DNA of 36,371 bases from an uncultured Bdellovibrio sp. GTDB lineage: Bacteria > Bdellovibrionota > Bdellovibrionia > Bdellovibrionales > Bdellovibrionaceae. The position numbers and the translations under genes were made by a program. The DNA is taken from positions 1-36,371 of the forward strand of contig NZ_CAMLDV010000017.1 in NCBI RefSeq assembly GCF_946478835.1, given 5' to 3'. This document shows, piece by piece, positions 24,858-33,257 of the stretch. Below the pieces are notes generated by a model. It worked only from the letters and a program-made list of their open reading frames with translations. It made no database searches and was not told the origin of the DNA. Each line of letters begins with the position of its first letter. The first letter of the stretch is position 1.

Positions 24858-25721
24858 ATGAAAAAGCAGTATTTGTCGTGGTGTGTCTTAGGGCTCAGTC
24901 TTTTCCTTTATCAAACTTCCGCTTTTGCAGAGCAAATGTACGGTGTCTTTATGGTCACCAAAGGCAGCGTGAAAGTTCAAAACGCTAAAGCCGGAACCTC
25001 CGACGCCAAAGTGGGTGTGAAGGTTTATGAAGGCGACACGGTGATTACAGCCGCCGACTCCCGCGCCAAAATCGTGATGTCAGACCGTAACGTTATCAAC
25101 GTGAATCCCGAAACAAAAATCCAGATCGCCAAATACGAAAATGATGCGGCCTCTGGGAAAAAGAATGTGGAGTTAAATCTTCTTGAAGGAAAAGTTCGGA
25201 ACAACGTTGAGCAGACATATGATGGAGAAAAAAGTAAGTTCCTTATTAAAACTCCGACAGCTGTTGCCGGTGTTCGTGGGACTCAATTCTTAGCCGGATA
25301 TAACCCTTCGACACAAATGACTTCGATTGTGACGTTTAAAGGAGCCGTGACTTTGGCTTCTGTGAATTCACGAGGCCAGATAGTTGGATCGGCGGTCGTA
25401 GTGAGAAAAGGTGAAGCGACGAGTGCTGCACCAAATGCTGCTCCAGAAGCTCCGAAGTCGATGTCAAAAGAAGAGCTAAAGAAAATGGATGCGGATACAG
25501 CATCCGTATCTAAAGGTGATGCGAATCGTGAGATAGCAAGTGGTGTGGGTGTTCCCTCGCTAGTAACGGCGGGAGATACAAGCGTGAACAATGCTCCAGA
25601 AGCTCCACCGCAGCTTATGCCTACGACACGTCCGAATGTTGTGACAGGTCCTACGCCACCACCACAGCGTTTCGAACCGAAGACGAAAGTCATTGTAAGA
25701 CCGCAACCCGTTGGCAACTAA
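24858..25721 (+). CDS. secreted FecR-domain protein
   Basis: A 287-residue protein with a signal peptide (about 1-24, ending SAFA). Residues about 27-170 form a FecR-type beta domain: YGVFMVTKGSVKVQ, VYEGDTVITAADSRAKIVM, LNLLEGKVRNNV and the diagnostic TPTAVAGVRGTQFLA. The C-terminal third is Ala/Pro-rich and low complexity, ending in a Pro-rich tail suited to surface or wall contact. Stand-alone secreted FecR proteins are usually envelope proteins rather than iron regulators. It has GAGGG eight bases before the ATG. The next gene starts 31 bases later, so the two probably form an operon. The 24678-24857 leader shows no clear regulatory motif. Confidence 0.85.
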   Translation: MKKQYLSWCVLGLSLFLYQTSAFAEQMYGVFMVTKGSVKVQNAKAGTSDAKVGVKVYEGDTVITAADSRAKIVMSDRNVINVNPETKIQIAKYENDAASGKKNVELNLLEGKVRNNVEQTYDGEKSKFLIKTPTAVAGVRGTQFLAGYNPSTQMTSIVTFKGAVTLASVNSRGQIVGSAVVVRKGEATSAAPNAAPEAPKSMSKEELKKMDADTASVSKGDANREIASGVGVPSLVTAGDTSVNNAPEAPPQLMPTTRPNVVTGPTPPPQRFEPKTKVIVRPQPVGN

Positions 25722-25752
25722 CTAACAACACGAACCAAGAAAAACCACCACT

Positions 25753-27288
25753 ATGAGAACAGCGCTGATTCTTCTGCTTTGTACATTCTCAAGCTTGCCG
25801 ACCTTTGCCTTAGATACAAAGATTTCGCAGTCACAAGCAATTGTTATTGAACTTCACGACTCCAAAGGCAAAGGGGATATTCGTCCTGTTCGGGTGCGTG
25901 ATGCGGATTCAAAAAAGATCGCACAGATTTCCGTAAGAAAACAAAAAGCCAATGCGCAAGTGTGGGATGGCTTTTTTATCATCCAGTTTTTTAAAGGTGA
26001 TACGGCACCAAGAACTTTAGAATTTTATGGCCTAGATAGAAATCCTTATTATGCTTATGCCGCGACAGAAACGAACGTTCAAAAAATATTTCTTTTTGGC
26101 TCGGCTGATGAAATGGCGAAGTTCGTAGCTAAAGATACTGAAGCCCGTGCCAAAGCGGCTCAAGTAGCGACAGCCACTTCGAATAAAGCTGAAGTGTATT
26201 CTCCTGAAAAAGTGGCGCAGATGCAAAAACAAGTGCGTGAACAAATTCGCGTGCAAGAACAAGCGCAAATCAGTATCGAGGAACAGCAGGCAAAGAAGAG
26301 AGCCGAACTTTTAGCAGAGCAAGAAAAACTTTCGATTGCAGAAAAGCAGAAGAAAAAACAAAAGGCCCTTGATTTGGTTCAACAGGCAGACACACTCTAT
26401 CAAAATCAAGATTATAAGGGTGCTGAAAAACTTTATTCGGAAGCCTCTGAACTTGATCCCGAAAATGATTCTTACCTTTATCGTTATGGCGTGGCTCTTT
26501 ATAAGACCGACGATTACAACAAATCCTTAGCAACTCTTTCGATTGCAGAAGTTTCTTCTGAGCAAACAACAGAAAGGGACTACTTTGTTGCACTTAATCA
26601 CTTAAAGCTTAAAGACTATGATAAGGCCCTAAAAAAGTTAGGCGAAGTTCGTGACGAAAATGATCCGAACATCAGTCCGGCAGCGGCTTTCTTTGCGGGA
26701 ACTATTGAATACCAGAAACAGAAATATCCTGATGCCCGTAAGAACATGGAGTATGTGCTTGATAACTCCAAAGATCCACAGCTTGATAAAGCAGCCGACG
26801 ATATGCTTGAGCAGATTGATCGCATGGAAAACTTTTATGCGAGCAAAAACGAACGCTATCGTTTTTCGTTCTTTATCGGGCCTGTTTATGACCAAAACGT
26901 TTTGAATCTTGCAGTAAACAATATCGCGACCGATGTTCAAGCTTACCGTGTGAATTATGGAGCAAGTGCCTTGGGAGTGTGGTATCGAACTCCGACATCG
27001 GATTTGGGCACTCAACTGGCTGTCTCGGATTATTATAGTACAAACACAAAATTCCAAGGCGATGCGGTTTTACAAACGGCGGACCCTTTGGAGTTCGCAT
27101 TCACAGTTCCTTTTCATAAGGAATTTGCGATGAAGGATCGTTCGCTCAATTGGGAGTTGTTGCCGACGCTAAAGTCTCTTTACATGAGTCCCACAGGTGG
27201 AACTCGAACGGAAATTATAAGATCGACGGGCCTGACAACGACGCTGGCAACTCCAATTAAAAGAGATCTTAATTTATCTGGGAAGTAG
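25753..27288 (+). CDS. TPR/outer-membrane barrel protein, truncated by an in-frame stop
   Basis: The 511 codons before the TAG at 27286-27288. A signal peptide (about 1-20), a beta-rich domain (about 25-130), a Gln/Glu/Lys coiled coil (about 150-212) and TPR repeats (about 213-365, such as ADTLYQNQDYKGAEKLYSEA) are followed by alternating beta strands typical of an outer-membrane barrel (from about residue 370, YRFSFFIGPVYDQNV). The strands continue in the same frame directly after the stop for 153 more codons to 27750. The gene is therefore broken by a single codon, or the stop is read through, or there is a sequence error. It follows the FecR gene by 31 bases. Confidence 0.8.
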   Translation: MRTALILLLCTFSSLPTFALDTKISQSQAIVIELHDSKGKGDIRPVRVRDADSKKIAQISVRKQKANAQVWDGFFIIQFFKGDTAPRTLEFYGLDRNPYYAYAATETNVQKIFLFGSADEMAKFVAKDTEARAKAAQVATATSNKAEVYSPEKVAQMQKQVREQIRVQEQAQISIEEQQAKKRAELLAEQEKLSIAEKQKKKQKALDLVQQADTLYQNQDYKGAEKLYSEASELDPENDSYLYRYGVALYKTDDYNKSLATLSIAEVSSEQTTERDYFVALNHLKLKDYDKALKKLGEVRDENDPNISPAAAFFAGTIEYQKQKYPDARKNMEYVLDNSKDPQLDKAADDMLEQIDRMENFYASKNERYRFSFFIGPVYDQNVLNLAVNNIATDVQAYRVNYGASALGVWYRTPTSDLGTQLAVSDYYSTNTKFQGDAVLQTADPLEFAFTVPFHKEFAMKDRSLNWELLPTLKSLYMSPTGGTRTEIIRSTGLTTTLATPIKRDLNLSGK

Positions 27289-27750
27289 GAATTTTTCTCA
27301 GACAAATCGTATCTGGATATAAGTACCTCCGATGACGATCAAACGGGCACCAAATACGGTATCACAATCACACCGACGAAACTTTTAGATCTTAAAGGAG
27401 AAAAAAGTATTTCGACGGACGTAAGTTATCTTGTGAATAACACAGAAGGTAAGAACTATCGCTACAAGCGCATAGGTTTGGGTGTGGCCTATAGCTTTCC
27501 AACATTCTGGAGAAGCAATAGCAGCGTTCGTTTGGATTATGGCAGCCAAAATTATGGAGAGGCTTCCACCACGCGCACGGATACAACTTTTGCTTTGACG
27601 GGAATTCTTACCAAGGAACTTACGAAACGATGGAATCTGACGACGACGCTTCAGTATACGACGGCAAATTCAGAGGTGGAGCTTTATAAATATAATAAGC
27701 TCATGGTGATGGGACTTTTCACTTACACCTTAAGTATCATGGATAAATAA
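27289..27750 (+). pseudogene. 3' part of the interrupted barrel gene
   Basis: Directly after the TAG the same frame stays open: EFFSDKSYLDISTSDDDQTG, then several beta strands with aromatic ends (GLGVAYSF, SSVRLDYGSQ, WNLTTTLQYT, MGLFTYTLSI) up to a TAA at 27748-27750 and a strong terminator. There is no frameshift and no new Shine-Dalgarno. An internal ATG was not found before the AAT AAC region near 27433, which is not itself preceded by a ribosome site. It makes sense only as the C-terminal barrel of the upstream gene. Confidence 0.8.
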
Positions 27751-27757
27751 AAAAGAA

Positions 27758-27783
27758 AAAACCCACCGGAAACGGTGGGTTTT
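27758..27783. terminator. bidirectional terminator
   Basis: AAAACCCACCG (27758-27768) pairs with CGGTGGGTTTT (27773-27783) around a GAAA tetraloop, with A and T runs outside. It serves the plus-strand barrel gene and the convergent lipoprotein gene ending at 27788. Confidence 0.92.
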
Positions 27784-27787
27784 GTTT

Positions 27788-29797
27788 TTAATACTGAACC
27801 GTGATCGGAATTGTCTGTGAGGGACTTGCGTCACCAGAAGTGACATTCACGGAGAAAGTGAGATCCGCTCCGGCAAGGTTATTAACCTTTAGATAAAAAA
27901 TACGCTCAGCGATTCCGGAAGGAGGAGTCTCAAGGTACGAGGCTTGAGAAGTGCATCCAGAGTCGCTATAGAAGTTGTATGTTGAAGGACCCGGAATTCC
28001 CGACACATTCGGAGTAAAAGGTCGATAGCTGTTATAAGCATCAGTTCCAGAAAAGTTCATAAGCTTCGCCTTTAAAGGAATGCACGTGTTGTTTGCAACC
28101 GGCGCCGAAGCGTCCAATCTAGAGAGATTCCAAGAGCTAGGTCCATCGATTTTAATCGGATAGTAGTTCGTCGGAAATCCTGTCACTGTCGCAGCGATGT
28201 CGCCATTTCCAAACGCCGTAGCGCGGATATAGAACTGAGCACTGTAACCGTCGGCAGGAATGCTGACGTTGTTGATCGGATTCTGAGGGTACGAGCAATC
28301 TCCCGGATTGGCATAAAGACCTAAAAGATTTCCGCTGACATTCACGTTTGTGGCGGCAGTCGGAACAACCGGTGTGTGGTAACTATTTACTAAGAAGACC
28401 TCATGAGGTTGGTCTGCGCAGTAGTTGATGCTACCCAACTGATTAAAGCCGCGGATCTCAACTCCCGCAGGAACATTTGTACCATATCCTTTTCGCACAA
28501 ACTGAGTGGCTGCTACATATGTCGACGCTGCATCTGTGAACGTCAACGCGACGTCAGCAGAAAGCGCGGAACTCATTTTTACGTAAATGGGCAATGACGC
28601 CGTATAAGAAGGAAAAACAAAAGATGTCGATGGAGTCGTACTTGTTTGGCACGTCGCCAATGTTGAATAAAGAGATACACCCGCCGCACCACTTACGTTG
28701 ACGGTCATTCCGCTATAGTTAGAGCCAGGACTCCCGGACATTTGTCTAAGATTTAAGTTGAAGGGATAACAAACATCGGGAAGAACACTCCACGGACCCA
28801 CAAGATCAAACGTGTTAGATGAAGAAGCAAAACTTTGATAAGCGCCTGCGCCGACAATGGTTAAACCGTTTGGTGCAATGATACTGTTAAGAGCGATGTT
28901 AACAGCTTGAGGATCATACGGAGTTCTAAAGACAACCTGCATACGATCGGTGAATGGCGGAATCGTCACCTTGGACATTGGATTCACAGAAGCTTGGCAA
29001 TCTTGATAGTTAGAATAAACCGACTGTGCAGCTGCGGATATTGTAATCTGCGGAGTCACTTCAATCGCAACCGGGAAAACAGCATGGCGGCCTTCATTGT
29101 CTTTAAGGACAAGGTCTACGGATTGACAACTGTCTGCCACGAACTTTCCAGTCGGAAACCACTCTTTGGTAATTTCAATTTTTGTTGGCGCTGATCCAGA
29201 GCCATTGTGATCATCGGGGAAATCCGGACCATCACAACCGTCAAAACGATTGGCTTCGTTGAAAGAAACGTTCAAAGGAAGATCTTTCACTTCGCCGGGT
29301 TTCAATTCTAGATTGCCTGCTTCTCCTACGATGTAGGGATAAGACATTTCTGAATCAAGAGGAAAACCATTGGCCTTAAAATCGCGGCACGCTGTCGCAG
29401 TTGTCGCATGAAAACCAACAACAAAAATCACGCGGTCTTTTCCAGAAGGAACGTCAATGCCAATCGCACTTCCAGCGGGAGCAGCTCCCACCCAAGGGCC
29501 GATCTTTCTTGGAGCGAAAGTAGTTGTACCATCTTTGCGCTGACAAATATTTCTTTGCAGTTCAGGTTCGGGTCCACTAGCTGCGATCAGATAACAATTG
29601 ATGGGACGGTCGCCCGTCATTCCTGTGGGCGCCGGACGCGCAGTATTTAAGGAAGAAGTTGAATTCTCTACCTTGGAACTTAAGCTTGAAGCTGAGCCAG
29701 GAAGTTTAATTTGGATTTTAGTTTGCTCGTCTAATTTTAAACGATCACAACCCATCACCGTAAAAAGAGCTACAGTCAGCAAAACGCGATTTTTCAT
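27788..29797 (-). CDS. lipoprotein with four tandem Ig-like repeats
   Basis: A protein of about 669 residues from ATG 29797; the frame is open to a GTG at 29857, and an ATG at 29815 is another option. The signal ends VMGC, with Cys17 lipidated. After an N-terminal domain (about 30-210), four repeats of about 100-110 residues follow. Each begins with a Trp or Gln segment and a Cys (for instance VLPDVCYPFNLNL), then a second Cys after a short LY motif (STLATCQTS), then an edge strand like FPSYTASLPIYVKM. The paired cysteines probably form one disulphide per repeat. It is a likely surface adhesin or scaffold. It follows the cyclase gene on the same strand. Confidence 0.75.
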   Translation of the reverse strand: MKNRVLLTVALFTVMGCDRLKLDEQTKIQIKLPGSASSLSSKVENSTSSLNTARPAPTGMTGDRPINCYLIAASGPEPELQRNICQRKDGTTTFAPRKIGPWVGAAPAGSAIGIDVPSGKDRVIFVVGFHATTATACRDFKANGFPLDSEMSYPYIVGEAGNLELKPGEVKDLPLNVSFNEANRFDGCDGPDFPDDHNGSGSAPTKIEITKEWFPTGKFVADSCQSVDLVLKDNEGRHAVFPVAIEVTPQITISAAAQSVYSNYQDCQASVNPMSKVTIPPFTDRMQVVFRTPYDPQAVNIALNSIIAPNGLTIVGAGAYQSFASSSNTFDLVGPWSVLPDVCYPFNLNLRQMSGSPGSNYSGMTVNVSGAAGVSLYSTLATCQTSTTPSTSFVFPSYTASLPIYVKMSSALSADVALTFTDAASTYVAATQFVRKGYGTNVPAGVEIRGFNQLGSINYCADQPHEVFLVNSYHTPVVPTAATNVNVSGNLLGLYANPGDCSYPQNPINNVSIPADGYSAQFYIRATAFGNGDIAATVTGFPTNYYPIKIDGPSSWNLSRLDASAPVANNTCIPLKAKLMNFSGTDAYNSYRPFTPNVSGIPGPSTYNFYSDSGCTSQASYLETPPSGIAERIFYLKVNNLAGADLTFSVNVTSGDASPSQTIPITVQY

Positions 29798-29863
29798 ATA
29801 CTTACTTGTCGGCATAAAATTTCTCACAGTAAAAGCATTCTCAAGTTTTTTTAACACGCGAGT

Positions 29864-32506
29864 TTACTTGGTTTTCATAACGTAGACTCCGTCCCAGTCT
29901 AAGGGCGGAGGTGACTCAAGATAGTCCTGGCATCTTTCAACGTAGAGTTCTGATACGGGATCATTTTGAGACATCGACTTTGTTTTATTAAATATTTCTA
30001 AGGCTTCAGAAAACTTCTTGGCTTGATAAAGTTCGAAGCCTTCGCTGAACAATTGGATTTGCTCAGCCATTTCGCCTTTAAGTTTTCCTTCACAGAGCAA
30101 TTCATAAATGCGCACGGGTTCTAGTTTTCCTTTGACCCGCACGCGGTCAATTTCTCTGGCGCTGAAACTATTTTTAACTTCAGCGTAAGTGAATTCGCTG
30201 ATCACAATTCTTGTGCCATATTCTTTGTTAATACCTTCAAGACGCGAGGCTAAGTTTACAGAGTCACCCATGATCGTGTAGTTTTGCACGATATTAGAAC
30301 CCATGTTGCCCACGCTCATGTCGCCCGTGTTAATACCGATTCCAATATCAATCATCGGGAGATTTTTTTCGGCAAAAGTTTTTTGCAACTCTTTAAGCTT
30401 GTCTAAACTTTCTAAAGCACAACGGCAGGCGTGAGCTGCGTGATTTTTATCCTTCACTGGTGCGCCAAAGAAAGCCATGATGGCGTCACCCATATACTTA
30501 TCAAGGGTGCCGCTATTCTTAAACACGATGTCTGTCATCGGCGTAAGATACAAATTCAAAACGCGGGATAATTCTTCAGGAGTGAGTTTCTCAGAAATCG
30601 TCGTAAATCCGCGAACGTCAGAGAAAAAAGCTGTCATTCTTTCACGACGACCACCAAGTTTTAAGTTGGCGGCATCTTTAAGAAGTTCATCAACGACTGC
30701 TGGCGAAACGTATTTTGAGAATGTGGATTTAAGCTCCCGCTTTTTCTTTTCTTCCGTAAAGTATTTAAAAATCTGAATCGCAAAGAAAGCTGAAAAGACA
30801 GTGAAGTAAAATAAAAACGAGTGAACCAGTGTCTGCTCTTTAATAAAGAGCCAAACATCAAAACTAAGAAATGCGATGACGGCCAATAAGAATAAAATCA
30901 TGGATGACAATGAGCCCATCCACGCCCAAGCGATACTGAGCGTGATACCCACAACAAAAATAATCCAAGGCATGGCCTTTGACTCTAGAGGCCACTGTTT
31001 TAGGAAGTTTTTCTCAAGCAAGTTTGCAAGCATCGTTAAATGCAACTCGGGGCCGGGGTAGTTTGCTTCAACAGGTGTATTACGTAAATCGTAAAGACCT
31101 ACGGCTGTGGCACCTACAAGAACACTACGACCTTTAAAGAATTCAGCCTTGTCATATTCTTTCTCCGTGATCTCAATTTGTTTTGTCTTCGCATCGACAA
31201 CATTGCGGCGAACGCGCACCGTAGGACGGTCGTTGAAAAGTTCTTTGGCTGAAACATAAGGGAAAGACATCTGGCGACCATAATAGTTAATCAACATTTG
31301 CCCAGACTTATCCACAGGGTAAGTCACAACTTTTTTCTCAGGATCCGTCGATGTATCGTAAATGTTGAACTCATCAATGGATTTTGTGCCGTTCGATGAA
31401 GTCTTCATTTTAATTTCTGCGCGATAGGGACCTGACAGCAGGTAACTTTGCAGGGCGAGCGACGGAATAAAGCTAGAGCCTAGCTTATTCCCTGAACGGA
31501 AAAATAAAGGATAACGGCGGACATATCCATCGGCATCCAGTTCCGCGATAAAACTCGCTGTGAAAGCGGCAGGTTTTTGGATTTCCGGAATATTCGGAGT
31601 CCACTCACCATACTGAGGAATGGGGTGAGGTTGGAAGGAGGATTTGATTTTGGTTGTGAGCTGTTCAAAGTTAAGGTCTTTTAGTTCTTTAGATTCTTTC
31701 GCCACTCCTAAATAGAGAGGCGCAACGTTGTTCACAATATCGGGCGACAAAAAAACGTCTTCCTTTGTAAGCCACTTGTTACAGTATTCAAACAAAGACT
31801 GTGATTTTCTGGAATTCATGAAATTCTGTTGGTAAGGTGTCAACTCTGCCAAAGAATTTTTTCCTAGATGTTGAAGGACGTCGCTTTCCTCTTTGTGTTG
31901 AATATTCGCAAACAAAGTTTCAAACAGCGGTCCCCAATTTAATTCATCAATTGCATTGGTGGATTCGTCCATGGTGAAACCAGGGTTGAGTTTCACGACC
32001 TGATCTCCACCCGTTTTTAAAAAAGCTTCGGCGACACACAGATCTTGATAAGGTTTAAAATCAAATTTGTTATCACTAAAGACACCCAAAATAATTTTAT
32101 CTGGATTTTTCTCAACCACTTGGCCAAATTTTAAGTCAGCTCCAGGATTTGCTTTTTCGGGTTCAGAAAAAATCGCATCGAAACCCACAGACTTCGCGCC
32201 AAGATTGACTAACTTGTCTGTAAGCTCTGCCATTTGGTCACGGCTCCACGGCCAGCGACCGATTTCTCGAACGGCATCATCATCAATTGCAATCATTGCG
32301 ACAGGAGCATTGGATGTTTCTGCGGATTTAAATTTGTGTTTTAAATCGTTGAAACGGAAATCCAGAACCTCCAGCGTTTCTAAAAAAGGACTGTAAGCGC
32401 GTTGAATGGTCGGCGTTTCTTTATAGGAAAAATAGACGAGCGCCAGGCACGTAAGAAGACCCGAGATGACAATCCCAATAAGCAGACTGATGCGTTCTGT
32501 TTTCAT
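29864..32506 (-). CDS. CHASE2-domain adenylate cyclase
   Basis: An 880-residue membrane enzyme making cAMP from ATP. An N-terminal helix (about 7-27) leads to a long extracytoplasmic CHASE2 domain (about 50-490; VAMIAIDDDAVREIGRWPWS, VGFDAIFSEP, SVLVGATAVGLYDLRNTP). Three hydrophobic segments follow (about 510-580). The class III catalytic domain has metal Asp630 (FFSDVRGFT), Lys-Tyr-Met-Gly-Asp with the second metal Asp, and GDSVNLASRLE with the transition-state Arg. All key residues are intact, unlike the cyclase-like protein at 9742. A short helical tail (about 830-870) looks TPR-like. The signal for the CHASE2 domain is unknown. Confidence 0.95.
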   Translation of the reverse strand: MKTERISLLIGIVISGLLTCLALVYFSYKETPTIQRAYSPFLETLEVLDFRFNDLKHKFKSAETSNAPVAMIAIDDDAVREIGRWPWSRDQMAELTDKLVNLGAKSVGFDAIFSEPEKANPGADLKFGQVVEKNPDKIILGVFSDNKFDFKPYQDLCVAEAFLKTGGDQVVKLNPGFTMDESTNAIDELNWGPLFETLFANIQHKEESDVLQHLGKNSLAELTPYQQNFMNSRKSQSLFEYCNKWLTKEDVFLSPDIVNNVAPLYLGVAKESKELKDLNFEQLTTKIKSSFQPHPIPQYGEWTPNIPEIQKPAAFTASFIAELDADGYVRRYPLFFRSGNKLGSSFIPSLALQSYLLSGPYRAEIKMKTSSNGTKSIDEFNIYDTSTDPEKKVVTYPVDKSGQMLINYYGRQMSFPYVSAKELFNDRPTVRVRRNVVDAKTKQIEITEKEYDKAEFFKGRSVLVGATAVGLYDLRNTPVEANYPGPELHLTMLANLLEKNFLKQWPLESKAMPWIIFVVGITLSIAWAWMGSLSSMILFLLAVIAFLSFDVWLFIKEQTLVHSFLFYFTVFSAFFAIQIFKYFTEEKKKRELKSTFSKYVSPAVVDELLKDAANLKLGGRRERMTAFFSDVRGFTTISEKLTPEELSRVLNLYLTPMTDIVFKNSGTLDKYMGDAIMAFFGAPVKDKNHAAHACRCALESLDKLKELQKTFAEKNLPMIDIGIGINTGDMSVGNMGSNIVQNYTIMGDSVNLASRLEGINKEYGTRIVISEFTYAEVKNSFSAREIDRVRVKGKLEPVRIYELLCEGKLKGEMAEQIQLFSEGFELYQAKKFSEALEIFNKTKSMSQNDPVSELYVERCQDYLESPPPLDWDGVYVMKTK

Positions 32507-32599
32507 GGAGGTCGTTTCGGAAAAATTTAGTAAGGTCCCGAGACTAGTTCACGATCCATCTCTGGACTTTCATCGAAGCTTTGCACTAATGTAAATAAC

Positions 32600-33052
32600 A
32601 TGAAGCTAGGTCTGATTTTAAAAGTCTCAATGTTGTTGTTAGCTCTTGTTGTCGTGATTTACGGGATTAAGGCTTTGCAATCGCCCAAAATTCAAACTCA
32701 GGCGGGTGATCCCAATAGCGTTGTCGGGTTGCTTTTGGGCGGCGATCAGCGTCTCTTAAACTGGTGTCCCGGCGATACCGCAAAGGTCGAAATCTTTTCC
32801 GAAACGGGGGAGGTTTTAAAAACTCTGACTTCCAAACAGGATCTTTCTGCGGTTTGTGAGCTGATGATCGGGGGATTTACCCAAGACCCGGCGGAGACTC
32901 TGGTTTATAAGCTTAAGATGAAGGCATATCCGGGCGCAGGAAATCCCGTGTCACTGGAAAAAGCCGTCCAATCCCCTATTTTTCGGGTTCAGGGAATGCC
33001 TTTTTCATCGCCGGGGCTGGTTAAAGTTCTGGAAAGGCTTGCAGTTCCTTAA
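32600..33052 (+). CDS. small secreted or membrane-anchored protein
   Basis: A 150-residue protein with one N-terminal hydrophobic helix (about 5-24), either an uncleaved anchor or a signal peptide. The mature part is beta-rich with two cysteines (LLNWCPGD and LSAVCELM) that could pair. There is no recognised family. It starts 93 bases from the divergent CHASE2 cyclase gene and shares that promoter region, and it ends before the tRNA-Asn promoter. Confidence 0.65.
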   Translation: MKLGLILKVSMLLLALVVVIYGIKALQSPKIQTQAGDPNSVVGLLLGGDQRLLNWCPGDTAKVEIFSETGEVLKTLTSKQDLSAVCELMIGGFTQDPAETLVYKLKMKAYPGAGNPVSLEKAVQSPIFRVQGMPFSSPGLVKVLERLAVP

Positions 33053-33063
33053 GATTATTCTGT

Positions 33064-33093
33064 TTGACAAAATGGGGGCAGAGGCCCTAATTT
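33064..33093 (+). promoter_or_regulatory. promoter of tRNA-Asn
   Basis: A perfect -35 TTGACA (33064-33069) and TAATTT (33088-33093) are 18 bases apart and end 15 bases before the tRNA-Asn 5' end. Confidence 0.6.
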
Positions 33094-33108
33094 AGCTTTT
33101 CACCGAGT

Positions 33109-33184
33109 TCAGAAGTAGCTCAGTCGGTAGAGCAAGCGGCTGTTAACCGCTGGGTCGGGGGTTCGAGTCCCTCCTTCTGAGCCA
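33109..33184 (+). tRNA. tRNA-Asn (anticodon GUU)
   Basis: A 76-nt tRNA with encoded CCA. The acceptor stem TCAGAAG (33109-33115) pairs with CTTCTGA (33174-33180), with discriminator G. The anticodon arm AGCGG/CCGCT holds the loop CTGTTAA with GTT at 33142-33144, and the T loop reads GGGTTCGAGTCC. The Asn tRNA is a usual target of queuosine modification (Q34), so queF in this window bears on it. Confidence 0.97.
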
Positions 33185-33211
33185 TTTATTTTCTAAATAA
33201 ATGTGATTAAG

Positions 33212-33237
33212 AAAGCCAGGCTGATAAGCTTGGCTTT
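33212..33237 (+). terminator. terminator after tRNA-Asn
   Basis: An 11-bp stem with one G-T pair (33212-33222 with 33227-33237) around a GATA loop runs into a T tract to 33240. It ends the tRNA-Asn unit. It also lies after the convergent capA-like gene, though its minus-strand T run is poor. Confidence 0.85.
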
Positions 33238-33257
33238 TTTATTTTTAAATCCCCGAT

